In this document: positions 54,451 to 64,000 of the stretch, piece by piece
Numbering within the stretch: position 1 is the first letter of the stretch
Layout of the letters: every line of letters starts with the position of its first letter
Assembly (NCBI GenBank): GCA_951799425.1
Contig: OX637403.1
Location: forward strand, 32,652,811-32,716,810
DNA: 64,000 nt
Reading direction: 5' to 3'
Origin: Ilex aquifolium
Lineage: Eukaryota; Streptophyta; Magnoliopsida; Aquifoliales; Aquifoliaceae
The notes under the pieces: generated by a model
Told to the model about the DNA's origin: nothing
The model's input: only the letters and a program-made list of their open reading frames with translations
Database searches by the model: none
Program-made: the position numbers and the translations under genes

Positions 54451-56159
54451 ACTAATAATTACCCGTGCCTGAAGGCACTACGTTACCCGTAAAAAATTAT
54501 AATTTTTTTTTTATAAATAAAGATAATGTATAATACAATTTCAACAATACAACGAACAAATTGATATTATTCAACCTGTATGCAGAACATATATAATCAA
54601 ACATTTATATAACGAAAGTCACTCTACAACTACTATAACATATTAATTCAAAAATCTGAAAAAATATAATTATTATTGATCAAACACTCACAATTTTAAC
54701 ATTTTTAATAAATTTTATCTCAAATTTCAAAAAAATATAATTATTTGTTTTTCTATAGGTTTTTACCTAAAGTTCATAACATTATCTCTGCATCATTTTT
54801 CCAATGTGAGTTCGTGTAACTTTTGTGAGGAAAACATCCAAAAGTTACTCGTGAATTCTCGTAAATGTAAAAAATTTTGTTGAGAAATTAAAATCATTTT
54901 CCATTTGAGTTCAACTTAAATATTCGTAAAATTCAATCCAATTTAAATTTGGATGGGGCTATTCCCACCCCACAAATCTCCATTCCCACTCCATTTAATT
55001 TCTTATTGTCAAACTATTAAGTCCACCCCTTCTATACCCACCACATTAGTAACTAAGTATATCTCATGCTACATACACCCCGTTTAATAAGTAAACTCAC
55101 CTTATATTTTGTCATAATTAGGGTTTCATTCTTTTATTTCATCTCATGCACTCATCAAAATACTTTTTTAATATGAATTTTTCTAGTGAGATACTGGTTA
55201 GTATTATTTCTCAATTTAATTCTATGTTTGATTCTCTGTTTGTTATATGAATTTTCATTATTTTCAGTATGTTTTGATATCTCTGTGAAGTTTAATAATT
55301 TTTTATTTAGAATTTATGTGTGTGTGTCTATATATATATATGCTTTCAAATTATTATTTTTTTATGTTGTTTAGGTTTTGCATCTATACTTGTTATTTTT
55401 TTTCTTGTTCGATTTTGTGTTTGTGCTTGATACTTTTTTTTTTTTCATTTATGGTTTTGCGTCTTGTGGTTTTGCCTTTTTTTAGTTTTACTTGTTCCTT
55501 TAATCTTTAATTGGTTTTTTTTTCCTTCTTGTTTCGGTTTGCTTCTTTATTTCTTTCGTTTCTTTATTTCGTTCTTTGTTTTTTAAAATAGGTGTATGTA
55601 GCATGGGGTGGGTATAGAAAGGGTGAACTTAGTAGTTTGATAATAAGAAATTAAATGTGGTGAGAATGGAGATTTGAGGGTGATAATAACCCCAGCCTTT
55701 AAGTTTAAGCAAGAATTTATACTACGCGACAGTCAAATTCATATCAATTCGAGTCTTAATCATAATTACGTCAAACTAAGAATTGAATTTAAGTTCAACT
55801 CAATTAACACTTCTATCTTAAACCTACAAACTAATTCTTATCTATTCCCATTCATTGTAATGTCAATTTTTTTTTTTTTTTAATTTGGTTATTCTTTATT
55901 ACTTTTACAATCAATTTCAATTTGACTTCAACTTGAATATTCGTAAAATTCAAGCAAAGTTAAGTTTAAGTAAGAATATATACTTTATACTCGACAATTA
56001 AATTCAGCTCAATTTGAATTCTAATCATAATTACTTTGAACTGATAATCAAGTAAAATGAAATTTGGAGGAGGAATTTCGATCGTTTGATCAATAATCTT
56101 AAAACAATCTGAGCCGTGAAAGTTTAAGACAAATAATGCTAGCTCCCTTAGTATATAGG
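54451..56159 (-). mobile_element. Helitron-like element, minus strand
   Basis: The minus-strand 3' end has the hairpin GTGCCTTCAGGCAC followed by GGGTAATTATTAGT, 15 bases from the facing 3' end of the plus-strand Helitron. The minus-strand 5' end at about 56159 reads CCTATATACTAAGG and continues 'cggctcagattgttttaagat', as in the element starting at 23999. Both ends are slightly diverged from consensus. Confidence 0.5.
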
Positions 56160-56394
56160 TATATCCCATTACATATATATTATTCGCCTATTATACCATT
56201 CGAATGTTATAGTATTTTTATTTCAATACAAAATATGATCTATATTATAGTCATTCGACTCGTTTTGATGCAAAGAATCTGTATTTAAGGTCCATTTGTT
56301 TATTTAAAATTTTTATAAATAATCTTCAATTAGAATCATAATTAACGACATAATTAATGTGTAGTATATGATAGAGAGAGATAGAGAGTTATAA

Positions 56395-56555
56395 GAAAGA
56401 TAAGAGTCTTAGAATTGTGTAAGGAATGAAAGTCTTGCTCAAAAAATTGGGCGGAGAAGAAATTTCATATTAGGACCGTGGAATCAATATTTCTTCAAGT
56501 GATCTGAGCCGCGAAAAGCTAAAGACAAAGAAATCTAGCTACTTTATTATATAAA
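56395..56555 (-). mobile_element. Truncated Helitron 5' end, minus strand
   Basis: The minus strand reads TTTATATAATAAAGTAGCTAG and then 'cgcggctcagatcacttgaag', aligning for about 100 bases with the 5' end at 56159 and with 23999. No matching 3' end follows, so it is a fragment or a duplicated end. Confidence 0.5.
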
Positions 56556-56558
56556 TAT

Positions 56559-57336
56559 TGTAACACCCCAATATTGTAAGACAAAGAAAGCTAAAGATCT
56601 GAGCCCACTGGCCCTCACGGTTTTGTTCCTCCCAGTACCCCTGGGAAAATGCCTTATGCCATGTAAGGCGAGGGGCTTACTTATAAGCTCAACAACTTTC
56701 CTCTCCCTAATCGATGTGGGATTCCAGGATCTCACAATCCATCCCCCTTAAGGGTTGCACGTCCCCGTGCAGTAGCTCGCTAGCTACCTGCTCGCCCACA
56801 TACACGTGATTGCAGGGCCCCACACTCGATCCAGGCGAGAGTCGGCTCTGATACCAACTTGTAACACCCCACCCTCCACATGGCATAATATTGTCCGCTT
56901 TGGACCCACTGGCCCTCACGGTTTTCTTCCTCCCAGTACCCCTGAAAAAAGGTCTTATGCCATGTAAGGCGAGGGGCTTACTTAAGCCCAACAACTTTCC
57001 TCTCCCCAACCGATGTGGGATTCGAGTATCTCACAATCCACCCCCCTTAAGGGCTGCACGTCCCCGTGCAATAGCTCGCCAACTACCTGCCCGCCCACAT
57101 ACAAGTGACTGCAGGGCCCCACACTCGATCCAGGCGAGAGTCGGCTCTGATACCAACTTGTAATACCCCACCCTCCACATGACATAATATTGTCCGCTTT
57201 GAGCCCACTGGCCCTCACGGTTTTGTTCCTCTCAGTACCCCTAGGAAAAGGTCTTATGACATATAAGGCGAGGGGCTTACTTATAAGTCCAGCAACTTTC
57301 TCATCCCTAACCGATGTGGAACACCAGGATCTCACA
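56559..57336 (-). mobile_element. Tandem TRIM with three LTRs
   Basis: Three LTRs of 176-178 bases (56559-56736, 56860-57035, 57159-57336), each starting TGTAA.ACCCC and ending CTCACA on the plus strand, alternate with two internal regions of about 124 bases. On the minus strand each LTR is followed by AGTTGGTATCAGAGCC, the primer-binding site for initiator tRNA-Met, and a purine-rich tract (AAGGGGG) precedes the next LTR. So this is a terminal-repeat retrotransposon in miniature, read on the minus strand. The open frames across it are artefacts. Flanks share ATAT as a possible target duplication. Confidence 0.88.
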
Positions 57337-59339
57337 ATATATATATACTAGGGATAACCCGTGCCTGAAGGCACGGTGCAATTCAAAAAACATTGAGCAC
57401 TGAATTTGGGCACGCTTCAATTCTACATTAACAAAACCATTCATCAACTACTGCAACAACATAGTAATATTAATAATAAAATAATGTTCAACTTCATCCA
57501 TATAGATCTGCATATATCAAATCCAACCTCCAATTCTAAAACATGCATTTAATTAACATCCATATCAGCTCCCATATAAAAATTGATATAACAATAAGTT
57601 CAAAATTCAAGCAAAATTGAAACAAATCAAATGATTGGTTCAATTGATCTGAGTAACAAAAAACAAAACCAACAATTAGCAATAAATTCATTGGACAAAA
57701 AGTTAAATCCTCCATATATTTTAAAAAAAAATTGGCCAAAATTTCCCCTAAAAATGGGACATCAGAAAATTTTCAACCAGTATACACAATTTATTCTTAT
57801 ACCCAAAAAAGTTACTAAACGTCTAACTATCACGCCACAATTTTGCCTAACACAACCATTTACCAACCAACGCAACCACGTAAAAGAAGTCCATAACAAC
57901 ATATGAATTCCATAATAAAAATATTCATGTTGCATGCACCCAAGAATATTCAATGCTTAAACCCAACATTTATGCAATACTTTATGCACCAATCTATTGA
58001 AAAAAATAAAAAATTAATCCATGATTCCGAGAGAATGAAAGAAATGGATAAAAAAACAATCTATAATTTCGAAATAAAAGAAATATATGAAAAAAGGGTT
58101 ACTGTAAGCCTAATGGGGATCAAAGGCTTGAATGTTATCTACATATAACGTCACTGGAAAACAACCCCAAGCATGCTTCCATATATACCTGAAAACAATA
58201 TAAGGAACAAAAATCAATATCAATTTTCTGGAACAAAAATTAATTATAAACAACCTCAAGCATGCTTCCACACACGCGAGTTTTGCAGGGGCTTGTGAGT
58301 GCTGCATTAGTGAGTGTGTGCAAGTATGCATAAGTGCTACTATTCAGCGAGATGCAGAGTCGGTGTGTGCGAATGTTGTGTCAGTGAGAGAGTGATTAGA
58401 AAGAAATTTTGTACAGTAAACAGGTTTGGAGTGTAGTGCTCTTCCAAAATTTAGAATTGGTAATACCTTGATATATTTTTCGTTAAATAAAATTAACTTT
58501 ATTGATCGGAAGAATTAGCATGACAAAGAAAAAGCGACAAAAAAAATTAAAAAACTAAAGAACTTGACTTCTCAAAGTTACTTTTCCTCTAGCCAAGATA
58601 TACAACCCCTACATCCTTGAGCTCATATTGCTTCATGCAAGATCAAGCTTTCTTCGCCTTTTGGTCATCCTACCATAGGTGGTTCCTGTTCGGTCAAAGA
58701 ACATTGTAGAAACTTTAACCAACGTAATGAACAACATTGCAGGGAAGCCAATTGAGAAAAATAGCAAATAATAAAATAAGCCTATATAGTTGAAGGAAAG
58801 TTCAAAGCGATAAGAAATTTGAAAAAACAAAATTAACTGTATTGACAGAAATAAAACTGCTAAGCAGGTGGAAGTAAGGTAGAAAAAATGTCAACTTAAA
58901 ACTCAGCGAAATTATAGAAATTTGAATGTAAACAACCTATAGAAATTTGCAAAAAATTGAACCTATCCTAACTATAAAATTCACATCAAATTGAACCTAA
59001 TTCACTAAAATCACAAAAATTTATTGGAGTAGAACCCAATTCGAAAAAAACGTGTTGTGTGTGCAGTTGAAAATGTGTGTGTGGGCGTGGGCATCTATGT
59101 AACACAACAAAATTGTTGGCAAAAACAAACCAAACCAACAAAAAATAGCAAAAAGAGAAACTTTTGATATGAAAAATATCATAGCACCCACAAAAACCAA
59201 TTGGGCTAAACTTTACATGGATTGTTTGGGTTAAAAAATCATAGCATCAAATTTGTTGTCACGCATGCTTGTTGCAATTAGTATTTCTTAATGTCATGGT
59301 TCAAGAAAAATATTTATACCAATGCAGCATATTTATCAA

Positions 59340-59600
59340 CCAACAGTGGGATGTGGAAAAGTATGGTATTCTATTTTCTTTTGTTCAGAGAATCGGCCGG
59401 CCACCTCTTATGATCATCATTGTTTTAAGCATACCATTACTTTGCCCCAGTAAGAATACGTCATCATTCAACAGCAGTATGTGCAGAACTATGGTATTCT
59501 ATGTTCTCTTGTTAAGAAAATTACTAATCACCTTCTATGATCATGATTGTTTTCCTCTCTTCAGCTCTACTACATGCATGATTAGCCAGGTTCCTTGCTC
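59340..59600. repeat. Direct duplication, about 129-bp period
   Basis: 'caacag..g.atgtg.a.aa.tatggtattcta' recurs at 59340 and 59469, each followed by 'tatgatcat.attgtttt'. The copies are clearly diverged. Confidence 0.7.
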
Positions 59601-60862
59601 CTAGATTCTATGGAGAATTAAAGCATTGATGTGTCCAGTAATTAATTCCATTTCAAAACAATAAACTTGTATCCATTTTCAAAGACTATGGTACACACAA
59701 CATAGTAATAAAACTGATGCATTAATTCGGTATAAACTGCACAACTTATAGGTACATCCTCAACTCAAAAAATAATCTTACCTCTTTTATTCGATCACGT
59801 TTCCTTTTAACTTCATGAAATGGATCTGTAAAAAAGTAAAACACACTTGTTATCTAGCTTTTCTCCATGAAATATTTCTCCAAATCAAACCACTCTATAA
59901 ACAATGACTTTAAAATAAAATCACATACCTCATGAAAAACTCAATAATGATCATTATCAAATAGCTGTGGAACATCAATGATCCCTTATGGCTGCAATTC
60001 CATAAACAACCAAATAAGCACTAAAGATCAAAATGCAACTTTAAACCGAAACAACATAATCACAAACAGAGTTCATTAATTAACAAACAACCTTAATAAA
60101 AAAACATGAACTATTTCTCCAAATCAAACCACTCTATAAACAATAATGATCATTATCAAAGTCCAGATCTTTTGGGGAATTTTGTTGAATAGTTTATAAG
60201 CCATCGTTTTTAGAGAGAGAGATGGTTCTGAGACTGAACAGCTGGACCTAGAAAACCCGAGGTCGGTGTGATCATGTGTTGGATTGCTACCATTAAAATG
60301 GAACATCAGAAGTTTCAAGGGTTTGTTGGAAGAGGAAAACAGACTGACTGCTGGGAAGAAGAGATGAAGACAGAGAGAGGGGGGATACCTGGATCTGGGC
60401 GATTCTTTGGTGGTCGCTGGAGGTGGTGCAACACAGAGAGTTCTATGTTGAGAGAGAGAGAGAGAGGAAGGGAGGGCGTGAAAGGAAAGTAGAGGAAAAG
60501 AAGGAAAAATATAGTGAGTGGCTGACAGGCGTGGTGCTTCATGCGTGTGTCAAGCGGCTGTGTGCAGGTGACGAGGCATGAGAGATTTTGGGATGAGTTT
60601 GGAAGGCTGGGATAGAGGCGTGAGAGATTGGGAGAGAGAGACAAAAGTGAGAGAAAGAGGCGTGAGAGAGAGAGACGCGTGAGAGATAGGCTTCTTCATG
60701 GGCGGGAGAAAAAAATTTAGGACTAACCGTAGACCATTGGATCAAAAATTTTGAGATGATTTGAACCGTCTTTTATGTTGGGATTACGTTGTCCGTTATA
60801 TTTGTTTATGTTTTGTCTCAAAACGATCTGAACCTCTTTTTGTCTTTTGGATTCAAACTTCG

Positions 60863-60882
60863 CTCTATATATATATATAGAG
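60863..60882. repeat. Perfect 20-bp AT-rich palindrome
   Basis: CTCTATAT and its complement meet around an AT-alternating centre, at the 5' terminus of the 57347-60883 Helitron. Confidence 0.8.
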
Positions 60883-60883
60883 A

Positions 60884-61559
60884 GTATCTGTTGTTCTTTG
60901 AATTTGAATTTCAAATTTATATAAAAAAATTTATTGGCATATCTTTATTGATAGTGATTTAAGGGATAATAATTCCCAATTTAAAAAACTAATTTAAAGT
61001 TACTTTTAAGGAAGGGTATTTTAGAGTTTTAAAAAAATAGTGGATTTAACTATTTATTAGTAAGATTAAAAACGGACTTATCTCTAATCCATCACTTTCC
61101 GCCCTAATGTTCACTTAGTTTTAGTCATCGGGTAATGGACTATCCAGACTAACTTGATATGATGGGCTGGACAGCCCATTAACTCCATGGGCTGGGAGAC
61201 CTCTGATGGACAGATGGAGGCGAGGGGGCAACATTATGATCATGATTCATGAAGCACCCACTCGCCTCTGGTTTACAGCCGTTTCTTTTCGACTCTCCCC
61301 AATTCTTTCGATCCAAGCAAAAGCTAATAAGGTCCTTTGATCTTAGGTCTTTTTCACCGGTTGATTTGCAGTATTTCTACTGCATGAACCTCCGTAAAAC
61401 CCCAACTAAACAACACCCGGAGCCAGAGTGACACACACAGATATCGTCGTTTTGCTTGCTTAGTAAAACATACAGAAACTGTGTTCACTACAACACAGCT
61501 TTTGAGTTGAGTATTTGCAAATTACACACTGAGGAAGAGAACACAGGAGAGAGACAGAG
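60884..61559. promoter_or_regulatory. MTA promoter and 5' leader region
   Basis: This stretch separates the Helitron from the MTA start codon. The last 60-100 bases are purine-rich (gaggaagagaacacagg) and probably belong to the 5' UTR. No TATA box stands out. Confidence 0.5.
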
Positions 61560-64000
61560 ATGGAGAGCCACTCCCAATCAGAGGGTACTGATAACATAGC
61601 CACTGTCAAAGACATGCGTCAACAGCTCGAATCCCGTGTGCAAAACCAACGCAACTCTCAGCTGGACCTCATCGCCTCTCTCCAAACCCTAGTCCCCGAC
61701 ATTGTCTCTTCTCTCGATCTCTCTCTCAAAGTTATCTCCAGCTTCAATGACCGTCCGTACACTCCCCTACCCGAACCCCTCCCAAACCCTAATCGCGTCC
61801 ACAAAAATCCCCAATTTCTACCACCACCACAACCCGAAAATACACCGGAAAAGCACTCAATTCGCCGCTTGGCCGAGCCGAAAATCAGTAATTCCAAGAA
61901 TTTGCAGCTAAAGAAATCGCCAGAAGTGTCGGGTCGTCGATCCGAGAGTGAGAAGTTTGTGATTGATGAGAGTGGGAATCCGTTAGCGGTGGTTCGGTCG
62001 ATGGTGGCGGTTTGTCTGTTGGAGAGAGTGCCGTTTACGGCGATTGACTCTTCGACGGTGTTGAGGAAGCTGGAAAATGATCAGTCGGCCACAGCTGCGG
62101 AGAAGGCGGCGTTGAGGGAGGTAGGTGGGGAGTCCGGGGCCATTCTTGCGGTGGAGATGGCGTTGAGGTCGATGGCCGAGGAAAATGGTGGTGTCGAATT
62201 AGAGGAATTTGTGGTGAGTGGGAAATCTAGGGTTATGGTTATGAATATTGATCGAACTAGGCTTGTCAAAGAATTGCCGGAAAGTAAACTGAACGAATCG
62301 AGTTTGAATGATGGAAATCGAATTCAAGAAGTGGCACCGAGTGGTGGTGATGTTAATGCTAACGGTGGGGACTTTGGATTGGGAAAGCCGGTGCCGAGGC
62401 CAATGCAGGATACGTGGATGGGACCTGGACCAGGGGACCCACATTTCCCGATGTTTTCAGGAGGTGGAGGGCCGGGAGGATTGATGATGGGGCCAAGAGG
62501 TGGGCCGAGAGGTATGGTGGGGATGATGGGAATGCCCAGAGGGATGGGTGTTCCTCCTCCAATGCATAGACCTCCAATGGGGCCAATTGGTGGATCACAT
62601 GTGATTCCTTTGAAGCCCAGGAGTGAGGAGGATGATCTGAAGGATCTCGAGGCTTTGTTGAACAAGAAGTCTTTCAGGGAAATGCAGAAATCGAAAACCG
62701 GAGAGGAGCTTTTGGACCTCATTCATCGGCCCACTGCCAGGGAAACTGCTGTCGCTGCAAAGGTATTTGAAGTTTTTAGCTTGTGTAATGAACAAACTTG
62801 GTCTCTCTTTGGACGAAACTTATGCTGTGAAAGAGAATTGAGGTAATCTGGAAAATTGCTTTCCGTGAAAGTCATCAAGTATTTCCACCCCTTCCAACCA
62901 AGGGAAATGGAAATTCGATGTTCTCTCTTTTCACTTGTCTTCCCCTTCCCCAATTAAAGCAGATTCCAAGGCTCTTAGTTATGTAATATTGTTTTTAATG
63001 CTTTGGTATCCCCTGTTTCTTATGTTGCATCTTTACGGTTGTTAGAACTCTTAATGGTAATGATATATTTAATACTTTGTTTATGTTTATAAATGTCATT
63101 GTTGCTGAATCTTGTTTCAGTTCAAAAGTAAAGGCGGTTCCCAAGTGAAGGAATACTGCTCAGCCTTAACGAAACAAGATTGCCGACGTCAATCTGGTTC
63201 CTACATTGCCTGTGAAAAGGTTGGTGTAAACATAGTATGTGTCCTGTAATAACTTACTGCATATAACATACAAAAAGATAGGTTTGTAGCTGTAACCAGT
63301 TTCAATTTACTCCAATGAAATTCGGTTGGCGCATGTCTTGTTAATTTGGGTGCTACCTAAATCATCACAAATCTTTCATAAGGGGGTCTTGACAAGGTTT
63401 GGTCATAGTATGCGTCAGGCATTAGCTCATGACATACAAAAAGATAGCCTCATAACTATAACCAGTTTTGATGACTCAATAATGGACTTCTGTTGGCACA
63501 TTTCTTGTAATGATGATTCCTAGATCTTAACAAATCTTCTTTCATAAGGGATTCTTGACAAGATTTAGTAGTCAAATGATCATCAGAGAAGTTGGTTAAA
63601 TTGTCTTTTTTTGCATTACCTCCTCTCATGATGCCTTCAGTTCAAATAAATTAACTACTGAAAGCATTATTATGGCGTCACTTTTAGAATTTAGCTTTTT
63701 TTTTTTCCTTTGGTACAATTTTTGATTCGTCATTGTGGATTCCTTGTCAGCCATTGTTTTGTTTCTTGTAATGTTTTCTTTTGATTATCAATAAAATGTT
63801 GTCTCTTATCGAAAAAAAGAATTTAACTTGTTTTGATTTAAAAATGGCTTCTAATTGGAATCAATCTGCAAGGATCTTAAATTGAATAACTTTTTTTAAT
63901 CTAAATTTATATGGTAATGTTTAATCTGTTGTTTAAATATTATCATCCAACAGTTTTGTCAATCATCTGTACTGTATGGTCGTAAAAGTACCTTGATTGC
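61560..64000 (+). CDS. MTA: m6A mRNA methyltransferase MTA (METTL3 homologue), 5' part
   Basis: MTA is the catalytic subunit of the nuclear writer that adds N6-methyladenosine to mRNA, with MTB, FIP37, VIR and HAKAI as partners. Exon 1 is 61560-62762 (401 codons) and exon 2 63121-63219 (33 codons). Exon 2 has a GT donor at 63220, and the intron runs to the window edge. Family stretches include VKDMRQQLESRVQNQ and SLQTLVPDIVSSLDLSLKVI near the N-terminus, then SSTVLRKLENDQ, AVEMALRSMAEENGGVELEE, a Gly/Met/Pro-rich linker (about 285-345), LKDLEALLNKKSF and EELLDLIHRPTA. Exon 2 reads FKSKGGSQVKEYC and QSGSYIACEK. The MT-A70 domain with DPPW lies beyond 64000, so catalytic residues cannot be checked. 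The start fits the family N-terminus. Confidence 0.93.
63250..63580. repeat. Tandem duplication in MTA intron 2
   Basis: Two diverged copies of about 165 bases lie at roughly 63255-63410 and 63420-63575. They share 'acatacaaaaagatag', 'taaccagttt', 'tttcataagg' and 'cttgacaag.ttt'. Confidence 0.75.

Larger units (their letters stand above)
57347..60883 (-). mobile_element. Helitron, about 3.5 kb, minus strand
   Basis: On the minus strand it starts near 60883 with TCTCTATATATATATA, then 'gcgaagtttgaatcc' and 'ggttcagatcgttttgagac', like the 23999 element. It ends with CCGTGCCTTCAGGCACGG, GTTATCCCTAGT at 57347. No Rep/helicase frame is visible, so it is non-autonomous. Inside is a duplication of about 129 bases at 59340-59600. 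Confidence 0.7.

Noticed and set aside
56547..57335. Several minus-strand open frames of about 60-120 codons with repeated peptide blocks
   Set aside because: They are translations of the TRIM LTRs and internal regions; the repeats follow the LTR copies.
62324..62722. Pro/Gly-rich minus-strand frame
   Set aside because: It is a shadow of the Gly/Met/Pro-rich linker in MTA exon 1.

Overview
This is nuclear DNA from a flowering plant, most likely a woody eudicot. The genes have GT-AG introns and clear plant homologues, the spacers are long and AT-rich, and the repeats are typical plant elements (Helitrons, TRIMs, solo LTRs, TIR elements). No species can be named from the sequence. There is no sign of bacterial or organellar origin.

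I assembled seven protein genes by reading splice sites. Six are complete and one runs off the right edge. Each CDS sums to a whole number of codons, with exon phases that agree. Left to right: SRP19, a subunit of the signal recognition particle (minus, 135 aa); KLCR1/CMU1-like, a kinesin-light-chain-related TPR protein (minus, 605 aa); a PSY-type sulfated-peptide precursor (minus, 79 aa); BiP, the ER-lumen Hsp70 (plus, 666 aa, HDEL); a TIC32-like short-chain dehydrogenase (plus, 338 aa); an R2R3-MYB with a bHLH-binding motif (minus, 263 aa); and the 5' part of MTA, the METTL3-type m6A methyltransferase (plus, cut at 64000). A tRNA-Gly(CCC) gene lies just downstream of BiP on the minus strand.

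The genes do not form an operon-like unit. SRP19 and BiP both serve protein entry into the ER, but their nearness is probably chance. The BiP promoter holds an exact 16-base match to the plant unfolded-protein-response element, plus a second near copy, so ER-stress induction can be predicted from the DNA.

The spacers are mobile-element territory. A 2.7-kb solo LTR with a 5-bp target duplication sits inside KLCR1 intron 2, and a TIR element sits inside BiP intron 1. From 24 to 29.3 kb there are related Helitron-like elements, one nested in another, and a 701-bp tandem duplication. From 29.4 to 31.4 kb there are a MITE and a MULE-like element. Between 36 and 42 kb lie a small LTR-like element, a SINE-like element, a foldback MITE and several short duplications. 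From 50 to 61 kb there is a second Helitron cluster. It carries a decayed, intron-containing piece of an MRS2/MGT magnesium-transporter gene and a three-LTR tandem TRIM.

I found no undescribed multi-gene system. The best leads are the duplicated UPR element at BiP, the PSY peptide gene, the nested Helitrons, the captured MRS2 fragment and the tandem TRIM.
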